Source: a bacterium (GTDB lineage: Bacteria; Actinomycetota; Acidimicrobiia; Acidimicrobiales; CATQHL01). From it: a DNA stretch of 34,930 nucleotides. Shown here piece after piece: positions 8,151 through 19,694 of this stretch. Where the stretch lies: positions 1 through 34,930 of the forward strand of contig JAPOYM010000042.1 of assembly GCA_026706565.1 (NCBI GenBank), in the 5' to 3' direction. Position 1 is the stretch's first letter. Each line of letters starts with the position of its first letter. The notes beneath the pieces were generated by a model. That model was not told where the DNA came from. It searched no databases and saw only the letters and a program-made list of their open reading frames with translations. A program made the position numbers and the translations under genes.

Positions 8151-9659
8151 TCAGCCGGTGGGCATGTCGACCATCGGGCCGTTTGCGGGTGCAGCAGGCT
8201 CGGGCGCCGGCTCGGGCATCGGCTCTTCGGTCTCGAGGCTGCCGGTGTCGTCGCCGCCGGTCTCGCCCATGTCGCCGCCGCCGTTCATGTCGCCGCCGCC
8301 GTTCATGTCGCCGTTGTCGGCGGGCTCGGGCATCGGGTCGGGCTCGGGCATCGGGTCGGGCTCGGGCATCGGGTCGGGCTCGGGCGCAACGTCGTTGCAG
8401 GTGATGCTCATGGGCACGAGGGCATGGCCGTCGCCGCCGTTGGCCTGACCCGCGGCGTCCTCAACGAGGTTGATGGACACGACGTTGGTGGGGTTGTCCG
8501 CATGGCAGTTGTCGGGCAACTCCATGACCTTGGCAGCGACAGTGCAGGCGACCGCCTTTTCGTCCAAGGCCTTCCTCGCCTGGCTGGTCCGGAGTGCCTC
8601 CACACCGCGCGACACGTCGTAGTGGCCTTCACGCAGCTCCACCGAGATGGTGCTGATGATGCCTCCGACTTGCCTGCCGCCGAGCGCGGGGGGCAGGCCC
8701 ACCGAGCAGGAGCGGTCGTGGAACTCGTAGACGGCGAAGGCACCACCGGAGGGACCGGTCACGCGCTGGGTCAGGTGAACATTCGGCTCGGCGATCTTGA
8801 CCATCAGGTCGATGGTGCTGTCGGCTCCCGTTCCGGGGACATCCGCCTTCTTGTTGCCACCGCCCGGAGCCGCGAAGCCGCCGGGCAGGCCCACCAAGAC
8901 GTCGTAGTGGCAGTTGACGGCGACGTTGCTGCCCTCGACGATGGCGTTGTTGCCGACCACGTTCAACTTGGCAACGGTCACGCCGCCGGAACGCTCGGTC
9001 TCGGCGGAGACCTCTTCGCACTGATCCTTCGATTTCGCAACCGGCGTGGCGGTGACGGTGAAGGTGGTCTCGCTGATCGCCCCGTTGGTGTCATCGTCGC
9101 CATCGTTCCCGGGCGTGGTCACCGTATCGTCACTGGTGTCGTTGGGAGTGTCGTTGTCGTCAATGACCTCCTCCACCCAGTTCATGGCCCGCACGTTGAC
9201 GGTGATCTGCCCGCCAGCGACACAGCCAGAGTTGACAACCGACAACGACATCGTCGCTGGCGTGTCGTCAGCATTAGGCGCAGGCAAGCCTCCGACCGCG
9301 CAGCTCTGGCTGCGCACCACGGATACGAACGAAGCCGACCACTCGTAGGTGCAGGCATCGTTCACCGTGACAACGATGGTCCCCGTTGATCCCGTCACAG
9401 CCTCGACCGCGACATCGTCGGCATCCGGGTCACCGTTGCTGACGGCCACGGTGCTGGTCTTCGAACCGGACGCACCGGAGGTGTCGGCACCCGGATCGCA
9501 GCCTCCCACCGTGTCCCAGCTCACCGTGTAGGTGCCTGCGGCGCCGGCGGTGGTGATCGTGATCGCCTTGACGGTGGCAGAGGCAGGCCCGGAGGCCAAG
9601 GCCAGTACCGCCGACATCAGACCGGCGACGCTGAGGACGCCGACCAGAATCTTTCTCAT
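8151..9659 (-). CDS. secreted Cys-containing protein of unknown function (paralog 4 of 4), acidic/Pro repeat tail
   Basis: Signal peptide MRKILVGVLSVAGLMSAVLALASGPASA; TTFTVTATPVAKSKDQCEE...NCHYDVLVGLPGGFAAPGGGNKKADV; SVELREGHYDV; (EPDPMP)n; (NGGGDM)n; C-terminal GPMVDMPTG. Confidence 0.87.
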   Translation of the reverse strand: MRKILVGVLSVAGLMSAVLALASGPASATVKAITITTAGAAGTYTVSWDTVGGCDPGADTSGASGSKTSTVAVSNGDPDADDVAVEAVTGSTGTIVVTVNDACTYEWSASFVSVVRSQSCAVGGLPAPNADDTPATMSLSVVNSGCVAGGQITVNVRAMNWVEEVIDDNDTPNDTSDDTVTTPGNDGDDDTNGAISETTFTVTATPVAKSKDQCEEVSAETERSGGVTVAKLNVVGNNAIVEGSNVAVNCHYDVLVGLPGGFAAPGGGNKKADVPGTGADSTIDLMVKIAEPNVHLTQRVTGPSGGAFAVYEFHDRSCSVGLPPALGGRQVGGIISTISVELREGHYDVSRGVEALRTSQARKALDEKAVACTVAAKVMELPDNCHADNPTNVVSINLVEDAAGQANGGDGHALVPMSITCNDVAPEPDPMPEPDPMPEPDPMPEPADNGDMNGGGDMNGGGDMGETGGDDTGSLETEEPMPEPAPEPAAPANGPMVDMPTG

Positions 9660-9898
9660 CTCGCTGTTTTCCTTCCCTTGATTCCTTGAGGCACCCCGGC
9701 AAACGCGCCGGAACGGCTGCCTCGCTCCAACAGGTTTCCTAGGTTACACCCCACCGCCGCCGCAAGCAACACCAAATTTCCGCCGCCGCCCACCGCGGCG
9801 TTCCACCGCAGCGAGGCCCCGCCCCCGGGCCATCAGATCCGGGGTGGCCCCCCTGCTCGAGATTTCCTGCGGTCGACTGCAAAGCGCCTGCTCAGAGC

Positions 9899-10957
9899 CT
9901 AACCGCTCACGCCCTGAAGGGCCCCAGGGCCGGGAGGCTCGGGCGGCTCGGGGATGCCCATCTGCGCGGTCGGCGTCTCCCGCGTGAAATCCCAGCCCGC
10001 CGCGGCCCGCTCTATATCGGCGCAACCCAGGGCCGCTCTCTCCGCCTCCCAGGCCGCGGAACCCTCAGACGGCGCCGTGCCGGCCTCGACGGCGGGAGCA
10101 GCGCCGGCGACGTGCCGCGCGGCGAGCCTGACTAGGGCGCAGGCCGCCGACGCTAGAGCATGCGCGGTGAAGACCAAGTCCTCGAGGGCCACCTCCGGGA
10201 AGTCCGCCGGATAGGTCCCCTCCTGGCGCCACATCGAGACCGCCCGCAGGTCCAGCCCCTTCAGGGTTGCCGCAGCGTGCCGCCGGGGGGGATCGGGAAC
10301 CTTCGCCAACAGCTCGTCCAGCCAATGCACGTCCCGAGGCGGCCCGGGGGCGTACAGGTGCATTAGGGCCTTCAATGAGTTCTCCAACGCCGACTGCGCC
10401 CGCGAGCAGACGCCCCTGAGACGGCCAGCGACCTCGGTCCTGTACCTGGGCGCGTTCGCGTCGGCGAGCCACCGACGCTCCGGCGGACCCGGCTCGAGGT
10501 CTCGGTGGACTCCGCTCAGGGCTTCGTTCGTGTTGCGCAGCGAGGCGACGGCCTCGTCGAAGTCGCTGGCTGGCATGCCGATCTCCTTGGTCCAGTCCAC
10601 GCCGTTCGGCGGGCGCTCGCGCAGCACGACCGCCTCGGCGGCGATGCCCGCCTCGAACGCCGTGGCCACCCGCAGGCTGCGGTGGCGCCACTCCGGGCGG
10701 TCGGTCACGAACACCTCCACCGGCCGCCCCGCCGCCTCGCTCGCCAGCCTCTCCAGCTCGTACCGCCTGCGCCAGCGCTCGGCGTAGTCCAGATCGTCCA
10801 GCACCGCCACCAGGTCGATGTCGCTGTCGGCGTGCTGGTCGCCTCGGGCCACCGACCCGTACAGCAACACCACCCCAGCGCCCGCGTCGGCCAACGCCGC
10901 AGCCGCCCTGCCCGCGTCCCTCAGAGAAGGCGCCCCGACCGGTGCCAGAACCGTCAC
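9899..10957 (-). CDS. fused MNT-type nucleotidyltransferase + HEPN-like domain protein
   Basis: LLYGSVARGDQHADSDIDLVAV (GS...DxD minimal nucleotidyltransferase) followed by helical region AQSALENSLKALMHLYAPGPPRDVHWLDELL (HEPN-like). Confidence 0.8.
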   Translation of the reverse strand: MTVLAPVGAPSLRDAGRAAAALADAGAGVVLLYGSVARGDQHADSDIDLVAVLDDLDYAERWRRRYELERLASEAAGRPVEVFVTDRPEWRHRSLRVATAFEAGIAAEAVVLRERPPNGVDWTKEIGMPASDFDEAVASLRNTNEALSGVHRDLEPGPPERRWLADANAPRYRTEVAGRLRGVCSRAQSALENSLKALMHLYAPGPPRDVHWLDELLAKVPDPPRRHAAATLKGLDLRAVSMWRQEGTYPADFPEVALEDLVFTAHALASAACALVRLAARHVAGAAPAVEAGTAPSEGSAAWEAERAALGCADIERAAAGWDFTRETPTAQMGIPEPPEPPGPGALQGVSG

Positions 10958-11016
10958 AACCCCACTCTACGCCCCCCGAAGCACCCGCACGCGGCGAGGC
11001 GGCTGCGGCGCGCGGG

Positions 11017-12174
11017 TCAACCCCGGCGGCCCCTGAGCCGCTTGGAGGCGCCGGGGCCAGCCGGCAGGCGGGGGGCCGCGCCGTGCTCCTGCAGGTGGCG
11101 GCGGACGGCCGCTGTGACCGCATCGGACGTCGACACCCCCAAGAACGCAGCCAGACGCTCGATCATCTCGAAGGTGGCGCCGTCGAGGCGGATCTCCTCG
11201 ACCCGGAGAACAGCGCCGCCACGTTCCTCGCTAGAGGAAGCGGCAGGAACCACCGTCAGCGGTGCGGAGGCGGCAGGGTGGTCGGCGGCAGGGTGGTCGG
11301 CGGCCGCGGGGTGGTCGGCGGCGGGGACGGCGGCGATGGCAACCGGGGCGGACGGCTGCTCGCCCCCGTCGACGGGCTCGGCGGTCGGGGAGTCAGCGGC
11401 CGCCGGCGCGTTGGGGTGCGCCGCCACCGCCTCACGAACCATCTCATTGGGGTCGCTCGCCAGCACGCCCAGAGCGTCCGGCGGCGTGTCGTGGTGCTCA
11501 GCGACGGCCAAGCGGACGTACGTGTCGTCGTCGCGGGCCATCCGAGCGAGACAGAGGGGCGGCGTGGCCGCGTGGTGGGCGACGGCGCGCCGAACGTCCA
11601 CGACGGAGTGGCCGTACAAGGCCCGCAACGCCTCCGACGGCGACCGAGGGTTCTGTGCCACAGCCACCGCGATCTCCGCGCCCTTGCTCTTCGCGAGGAC
11701 CGCCAGCAAGTCGGCGGGACACGAACTGTTGGCGGCGACCTGAGACAGGCGGCTGCTCGGGAACCCCTTCGACCAGTCCTTGACGAAACGCCGCAGCACC
11801 GTCTCGGGGGTCTTGGGGTTGCCGGCCACCGCGTACAGCACGCTGGTGTCACCGTCGGCGGCGAGAACCTCCAGAACGTCCGGCGGCGCGGCCTCGTTGC
11901 GAGCCAGGGTTCGACGGATCTCCGCGTCGACGTCGCCGGCGAGCCGCAGCAACAGCTCCCGGTACGAGCAATGGCGCGCCAGAGTGCGCCGCACCTCGAC
12001 GTCGGGGTCGCGCACCAACACCCGCAGAGCCTCCAAGGGGGCGTTGCTGTTCCCTGCGACTCTCGCACGTATGGTGGGATCGTCGGCTGCCACGTAGGGA
12101 AGGAACTCCGAAGCGTCGCCCTTCAGCGCCGCGGCCTGCATCCAGTCGAGGGGTTCGTCGCTGTCTCGGATCAT
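11017..12174 (-). CDS. leucine-rich-repeat-variant (LRV)-like solenoid protein with C-terminal ribbon-helix-helix-like segment
   Basis: Repeated (A/V)AGNSNAPLEALRVLVRDPDVEVRRTLARH-type units; C-terminus VEEIRLDGATFEMIERLAAFLGVSTSDAVTAAVRRHLQEHG. Start among TTG/GTG/ATG 12180/12177/12174 uncertain. Confidence 0.7.
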   Translation of the reverse strand: MIRDSDEPLDWMQAAALKGDASEFLPYVAADDPTIRARVAGNSNAPLEALRVLVRDPDVEVRRTLARHCSYRELLLRLAGDVDAEIRRTLARNEAAPPDVLEVLAADGDTSVLYAVAGNPKTPETVLRRFVKDWSKGFPSSRLSQVAANSSCPADLLAVLAKSKGAEIAVAVAQNPRSPSEALRALYGHSVVDVRRAVAHHAATPPLCLARMARDDDTYVRLAVAEHHDTPPDALGVLASDPNEMVREAVAAHPNAPAAADSPTAEPVDGGEQPSAPVAIAAVPAADHPAAADHPAADHPAASAPLTVVPAASSSEERGGAVLRVEEIRLDGATFEMIERLAAFLGVSTSDAVTAAVRRHLQEHGAAPRLPAGPGASKRLRGRRG

Positions 12175-12270
12175 CACCAACCTAGTTCCTGCTTGAGCCT
12201 GCCCTGGCTACGACGGGGACATTCCGTAGCACACCAAGAGGGGCGCCAGCGAAACGCTCCCGCCGGAACC

Positions 12271-12319
12271 GCCCGGCCCCGCGGGAACCGCCCCGACGCC
12301 TGGCTCGCCGGGGCCGGGC
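12271..12319 (-). terminator. putative hairpin terminator downstream of the coiled-coil gene
   Basis: 11-bp perfect inverted repeat gcccggccccg / cggggccgggc with 27-nt loop; no clear U-tract. Confidence 0.45.
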
Positions 12320-12343
12320 GACTGTCTCGGGCCGGCGGGTCGC

Positions 12344-13294
12344 TCAGCCGGCGGTGCCGGTGAACAGGGCGAAGTAGATGGGCGTCATGACCGCCGCCAG
12401 CGCCGCCAAGATCACGTAGGTCTGGCGGGCGATGCCAAGCTTCATGTCGCCGCGCAGAATGTGCATTTCGCCGCGCAGCTTGGCGAGGCCCGCCTCAATC
12501 TTGGCCCCCAACTCGACGCGGACGGCATCGGTCTTGGCCTCGAGGACCGCCACGTCGGACTTGATGACCCCCACGTCCGACTTGAGGACCCCCACATCCG
12601 ACTTGAGGACCCCCACATCCGACTTGAGGACCCCCACATCCGACTTGAGGACCCCCACATCCGACTTGAGGACCCCCACATCCGACTTGAGGACCCCCAC
12701 ATCCGACTTGAGGACCCCCACATCGGCCTCGAGTGCCCCCACGTCGGACTTGATGACCGCCACATCCGACTTGAGGACCCCCACATCGGCCTCGAGTGCC
12801 CCCACGTCGGACTTGATGACCGCCACATCCGACTTGAGGACCCCCACATCGGCCTCGAGTGCCCCCACGTCGGACTTGATGACCGCCACATCCGACTTGA
12901 GGACCCCCACATCGGCCTCGAGTGCCCCCACGTCGGACTTGATGACCGCCACATCCGACTTGAGGACCCCCACATCGGCCTCGAGTGCCCCCACGTCGGA
13001 CTTGATGACCGCCACATCCGACTTGAGGACCCCCACATCGGCCTCGAGTGCCCCCACGTCGGACTTGATGACCGCCACATCCGACTTGAGGACCCCCACA
13101 TCCGACTTGATGACCGCCACGTCGGACTTGAGGGGCACCACGTCGGACTTGAGGACCCCCACGTCGGACTTGGTGGCGAGTTCGTGCCAGCTAACGGGCG
13201 GAAGACTCTCCATGAGCGTCGTCGCCGGTCCTTCCTCCAGTACTTCGATTAGTTTTTCCCGCAACTCTAAGCGTCGCGACTCTGTCGATTCCAC
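12344..13294 (-). CDS. tandem-repeat coiled-coil protein with C-terminal transmembrane helix
   Basis: GTG start at 13294 with GAGGAGG RBS; VESTESRRLELREKLIEVLEEG... then heptads VGVLKSD/VAVIKSD/VGALEAD; C-terminal TYVILAALAAVMTPIYFALF. Confidence 0.8.
   Translation of the reverse strand: MESTESRRLELREKLIEVLEEGPATTLMESLPPVSWHELATKSDVGVLKSDVVPLKSDVAVIKSDVGVLKSDVAVIKSDVGALEADVGVLKSDVAVIKSDVGALEADVGVLKSDVAVIKSDVGALEADVGVLKSDVAVIKSDVGALEADVGVLKSDVAVIKSDVGALEADVGVLKSDVAVIKSDVGALEADVGVLKSDVGVLKSDVGVLKSDVGVLKSDVGVLKSDVGVLKSDVGVLKSDVGVIKSDVAVLEAKTDAVRVELGAKIEAGLAKLRGEMHILRGDMKLGIARQTYVILAALAAVMTPIYFALFTGTAG
12550..13175 (-). repeat. 21-bp heptad-encoding tandem repeats, including a 6 x 63-bp higher-order array
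   Basis: Six near-identical 63-bp units (VGVLKSD-VAVIKSD-VGALEAD) spaced 63 bp by the ctcgagtgcccc marker, followed by 7 VGVLKSD units and one VGVIKSD. Confidence 0.95.
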
Positions 13295-13372
13295 CGTCGG
13301 CTCCTCCTCGGTGTTCCTTGTCCTTGGGTCCGTGACCAAGAGGGGGGCCGAGGCTCCCGAATGCTTCGAGTG

Positions 13373-13400
13373 AGTATAACAGTCCCACCCGCAAGTGCAA
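13373..13400 (-). promoter_or_regulatory. putative sigma-70-like promoter of the coiled-coil gene
   Basis: Minus strand TTGCAC-N16-TATACT, about 80 nt upstream of GTG 13294. Confidence 0.6.
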
Positions 13401-13440
13401 CCCCACCCCGGGCCCCCAGCGGGGCGGGACGGGACGGGGT
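13400..13440 (-). terminator. putative hairpin terminator downstream of groES-groEL
   Basis: accccaccccg / cggggtggggt 11-bp inverted repeat with pairable GC-rich interior. Confidence 0.5.
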
Positions 13441-13452
13441 GGGGTACGGGGG

Positions 13453-15150
<1,698 letters not shown>

Positions 15151-15441
15151 TCAGCCGACGGTGGCCAGCACGTCGCGGGCCGACAGGATGAGAAGGTCCT
15201 CGCCGCCGACGGTGATCTCGGTACCGCCGAACTTGCTGTACACCACCGTGTCGCCGACGCTGACGCCGACAGCGATCAGTTCGCCGGTCTGCTCGGAACG
15301 CTTGCCCGGCCCGACTGCGAGCACCTCGCCCTGCTGGGGCTTCTCTTTGGCGGTATCGGGAATGACGAGACCGCTGGCGGTGACTTCCTCGGACTCGTTG
15401 GGCCGCACGACGATGCGGTCCTCGAGGGGCTGAAGGTTCAT
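15151..15441 (-). CDS. groES: 10-kDa co-chaperonin GroES
   Basis: [46 protein letters not shown]...[13 protein letters not shown]. Confidence 0.98.
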   Translation of the reverse strand: MNLQPLEDRIVVRPNESEEVTASGLVIPDTAKEKPQQGEVLAVGPGKRSEQTGELIAVGVSVGDTVVYSKFGGTEITVGGEDLLILSARDVLATVG

Positions 15442-15456
15442 TGGCTCTCCCTTTGG

Positions 15457-15483
15457 TTAGCACTCTCGGTATGAGAGTGCTAA
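15457..15483 (-). promoter_or_regulatory. CIRCE element (HrcA operator), perfect
   Basis: ttagcactc-tcggtatga-gagtgctaa, exact 9-9-9 CIRCE, directly upstream of groES. Confidence 0.97.
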
Positions 15484-15643
15484 CGATACCGGCCCGAGAC
15501 GAGACGCCAACCCGCCGGGCGACACTCCCTCCGATCAGCCGGGGGATCGTCCGGGCGATCCGCCGATCAGCCGGGCGGCGCTTCGGGCGGCGAGGGGAAT
15601 CCGCTAGGCAGCACTCCCGGCGGCGAGGGGGCAGGGCGTGCAG

Positions 15644-15717
15644 AGCCCGAGGTGGGAATCGAACCCACTGCCTCCGGTTTACAAGACCGGTGCTCTGACC
15701 AGACGAGCTACTCGGGC
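15644..15717 (-). tRNA. tRNA-Thr(TGT)
   Basis: GCCCGAGTAGCTCGTCTGGTCAGAGCACCGGTCTTGTAAACCGGAGGCAGTGGGTTCGATTCCCACCTCGGGCT; anticodon loop CTTGTAA. Confidence 0.96.
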
Positions 15718-15800
15718 GACGAATCCAGCCTAGAGGCCCGGAGCCGCAGCGCCTTGCGGGGGGCGGGGCGGGTATTGCCCAACTCTCGCCGCGGCGCGTC

Positions 15801-15846
15801 TAGCCTGTGCCCAATGGCCATTGGAACGTCGCTGAGGGAGCGATGA
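15801..15846 (+). promoter_or_regulatory. putative leaderless promoter (TAGCCT) and 10-codon ORF MAIGTSLRER with ATGA overlap to the next CDS
   Basis: TAGCCT, 7 nt, ATG 15814; stop TGA 15844-15846 overlaps ATG 15843; ORF contains GGGAG ahead of the downstream start. Confidence 0.5.
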
Positions 15847-16481
15847 ACGCGGTCCGCGGCGCCATCGTCGTCATCGTCGCCCTCGTGATCGGCGTCGTGG
15901 TTCTCGCACGCGGGCTCGACGGGCCCGACACCGCAGAGGGGCCGGTTCAGACCACCGACACGACGCAGCCAGCGGCGAGCGCCCCGCCCGCGGGCGAGGC
16001 CCCGCCTCCCGGACCCGTCGCCCCGCCTCCCGGGCCGGTGGCCCCGCCTCCCGGACCCGTCGCCCCGCCTCCCGGGCCGGTGGCCCCGCCTCCGGCAGCC
16101 GCAGAGGTCGAAGTCCCGCCCTCGGCGCCCGAGGACATGTTCGCCGACCCCCAGCAGACGCCGCCGACCCACTACCGCGGCGACGTGCGGGTGCTGGTGG
16201 CCAACGGCACTTCGGTCTGCGGCGCGGCCGGGCGGATCGCCACATCGCTGAGCGCCCAAGGGTTCAACGTGCTGCCCGCCGCCAACGCCGACAACCCCGC
16301 CGAGGCGTCGGCCGTGTACTACGTGGAGGGGTACGGCGCCGACGCGGGCGTGGTGGCCTCGCTGCTCCAGGTGGACTCCTCGCGGGTGCTGGCCATGCCC
16401 TCGTCTCCGCCGACGGCGCCCGGAGACGCCCACGTGGTGCTCCACATCGGCGCAGACGACTTGGCCCAGCCGAACTGCTGA
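15843..16481 (+). CDS. membrane-anchored LytR C-terminal-domain-like protein
   Basis: N-terminal TM AIVVIVALVIGVVVLA, (PPPGPVA)n linker, C-terminal RVLVANGTSVCGAAGRIATSLSAQGFNVLPA...AVYYVEGYGADAGVVASLL. Confidence 0.8.
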   Translation: MNAVRGAIVVIVALVIGVVVLARGLDGPDTAEGPVQTTDTTQPAASAPPAGEAPPPGPVAPPPGPVAPPPGPVAPPPGPVAPPPAAAEVEVPPSAPEDMFADPQQTPPTHYRGDVRVLVANGTSVCGAAGRIATSLSAQGFNVLPAANADNPAEASAVYYVEGYGADAGVVASLLQVDSSRVLAMPSSPPTAPGDAHVVLHIGADDLAQPNC

Positions 16482-16534
16482 GGCCCTGCCGGGGTCGTTC
16501 GCAGGCGCCGGCGGGACGGCACGGGACAGCACAG

Positions 16535-17593
16535 GTGAGCCCGCCTGCTGAGTCCGGGCCAGCGGAGGGCGAGGCCGCGGAGGGCGGGGCCGCGCAGGCC
16601 CGGCGGCGCCTAGTGGCCGCCCCCGACAAGTTCAAGGGAACCGCGTCGGCCGCCGAGGCGGCGGCCGCCGTCTGCCGGGCGGCCGGGGCGGCGGGCTGGG
16701 ACTGCGAAGCGCTGCCGATGGCCGACGGCGGGGAGGGCTCGCTCGACGCCCTCGGCGGGGCCAACCGCCAGACCGTCGTCTCGAACCCGCTGGGCGACCC
16801 GGTGACAGCGGGATGGCGACTCGCCGGGGGGACCGCGGTCATAGAGACGGCCTTGGCCTCGGGGCTGCAGCTCGTGGGCGGCGCCGCCGGGAACGACGCC
16901 CTCGCCGCCTCCACCTACGGCACGGGCGAGCTCATCGAGGCGGCCCTCGAGCGGGGCGCCAGACGCATCGTCGTCTGCGTCGGCGGGTCGGCGACCACCG
17001 ACGGCGGGTTCGGGGCTCTGCGGGCGCTCCTGCCGGGGCACCGCCTGCGGGGGGTGGAGCTCATCGTGGCCTGCGACGTGCGCACCCGGTTCTGCGACGC
17101 CGCCGAGGTGTTCGGGCCGCAGAAGGGGGCCACTCCCGCCGAGGTGAGGCTGCTGCGGCGGCGCCTCGAACGGCTCGTGGGCGTCTACGCCGCCGAGCAC
17201 GGCGTAGACGTGAGCGCCATGGCGGGCGCCGGCGCCGCCGGGGGGCTGGCGGGCGGGCTGGCGGCGCTCGGCGGGCGCATCGTCGAGGGTTTCGAGGCCG
17301 TCGCCGCCGAGAGAGGCCTGGCCGAGCGCCTCGAAGGCGCCGACCTGGTAGTCACCGGGGAGGGCTTGCTGGACGCTGAGTCGTTCAACGGCAAGGTGGT
17401 GGGGGGCGTCTGCGAGCTGGCGGAGCGCCTAGGAGTTCCGGCGATGGCCGTGGCAGGGGCCGTGGACGAAGACGCGGCGCCGCCGGCGACGGTGCCGGTG
17501 CTGTCGCTCAGCGAGCGCTTCGGCCCCGACCGCGCCTTCGCCGAACCGACGGCCTGCGTGGAGCTGGCGGTGGCGGAGCACCTCGCCGGCTGA
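16535..17593 (+). CDS. glycerate kinase (GlxK/GarK type)
   Basis: VAAPDKFKGTASAAEAAAAV...PMADGGEGSLDAL...ARRIVVCVGGSATTDGGFGALRAL...DLVVTGEGLLDAESFNGKVVGGV. Confidence 0.93.
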   Translation: MSPPAESGPAEGEAAEGGAAQARRRLVAAPDKFKGTASAAEAAAAVCRAAGAAGWDCEALPMADGGEGSLDALGGANRQTVVSNPLGDPVTAGWRLAGGTAVIETALASGLQLVGGAAGNDALAASTYGTGELIEAALERGARRIVVCVGGSATTDGGFGALRALLPGHRLRGVELIVACDVRTRFCDAAEVFGPQKGATPAEVRLLRRRLERLVGVYAAEHGVDVSAMAGAGAAGGLAGGLAALGGRIVEGFEAVAAERGLAERLEGADLVVTGEGLLDAESFNGKVVGGVCELAERLGVPAMAVAGAVDEDAAPPATVPVLSLSERFGPDRAFAEPTACVELAVAEHLAG

Positions 17594-17637
17594 CGGGGGG
17601 CGGCGGGGGGCGGCGGGGGCTCGGTAGCATGTCGGCC

Positions 17638-17922
17638 ATGACTGTGACCGTTCGGATCCCCACCACGCTGCGGCCGCTCACCGCCGGCGCGGCGACCGTC
17701 AGCACCAGCGGCGCCACCGTGGCCGACGTGCTGGACGACCTCGAGGCGCGCCATCCCGGCCTGCGGGAGCGGGTCCTCGACGAGTCGGGCGCGCTGCGGC
17801 GGTTCGTGAACGTCTTCCTGGACGACGAGGACGTGCGCTTCCTGGACGGCCCCGGCACCACGGTGCCCGACGGATCGACCGTCGCCATCGTCCCCGCAGT
17901 CGCCGGCGGCGCCGGCGTCTGA
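17638..17922 (+). CDS. MoaD/ThiS-family sulfur carrier, CysO-like
   Basis: MTVTVRIPTTLRPLTAGAATV...RFVNVFLDDEDVRFLDGPGTTVPDGSTVAIVPAVAGGAGV; start moved to ATG 17638 because the upstream ATG 17629 overlaps a TAGCAT -10-like hexamer. Confidence 0.88.
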   Translation: MTVTVRIPTTLRPLTAGAATVSTSGATVADVLDDLEARHPGLRERVLDESGALRRFVNVFLDDEDVRFLDGPGTTVPDGSTVAIVPAVAGGAGV

Positions 17923-17968
17923 ACTTCCGGCGGGGTGTTGGAGCCGCCGCCGGGCGCCCTTAGGCTTG

Positions 17969-19655
<1,687 letters not shown>

Positions 19656-19694
19656 GAACGGCGAGCCATACCGGATCCAGACGGCCTCCGGCCC

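Noticed and set aside
12174-12186. TAGGTT upstream of the LRV gene as another leaderless promoter
   Set aside because: Spacing to ATG is only 4 nt and the start codon is ambiguous (TTG/GTG/ATG in a row)
12432-13373. CRISPR-like or antisense repetitive ORFs over the 21/63-bp array
   Set aside because: Repeats are contiguous and in frame with no unique spacers; the heptad frame with RBS, promoter and TM helix is the coherent one
15532-15575. Repeated CCGATCAGCCGGG near tRNA-Thr
   Set aside because: Only two short copies in GC-rich intergenic DNA; not distinguishable from composition
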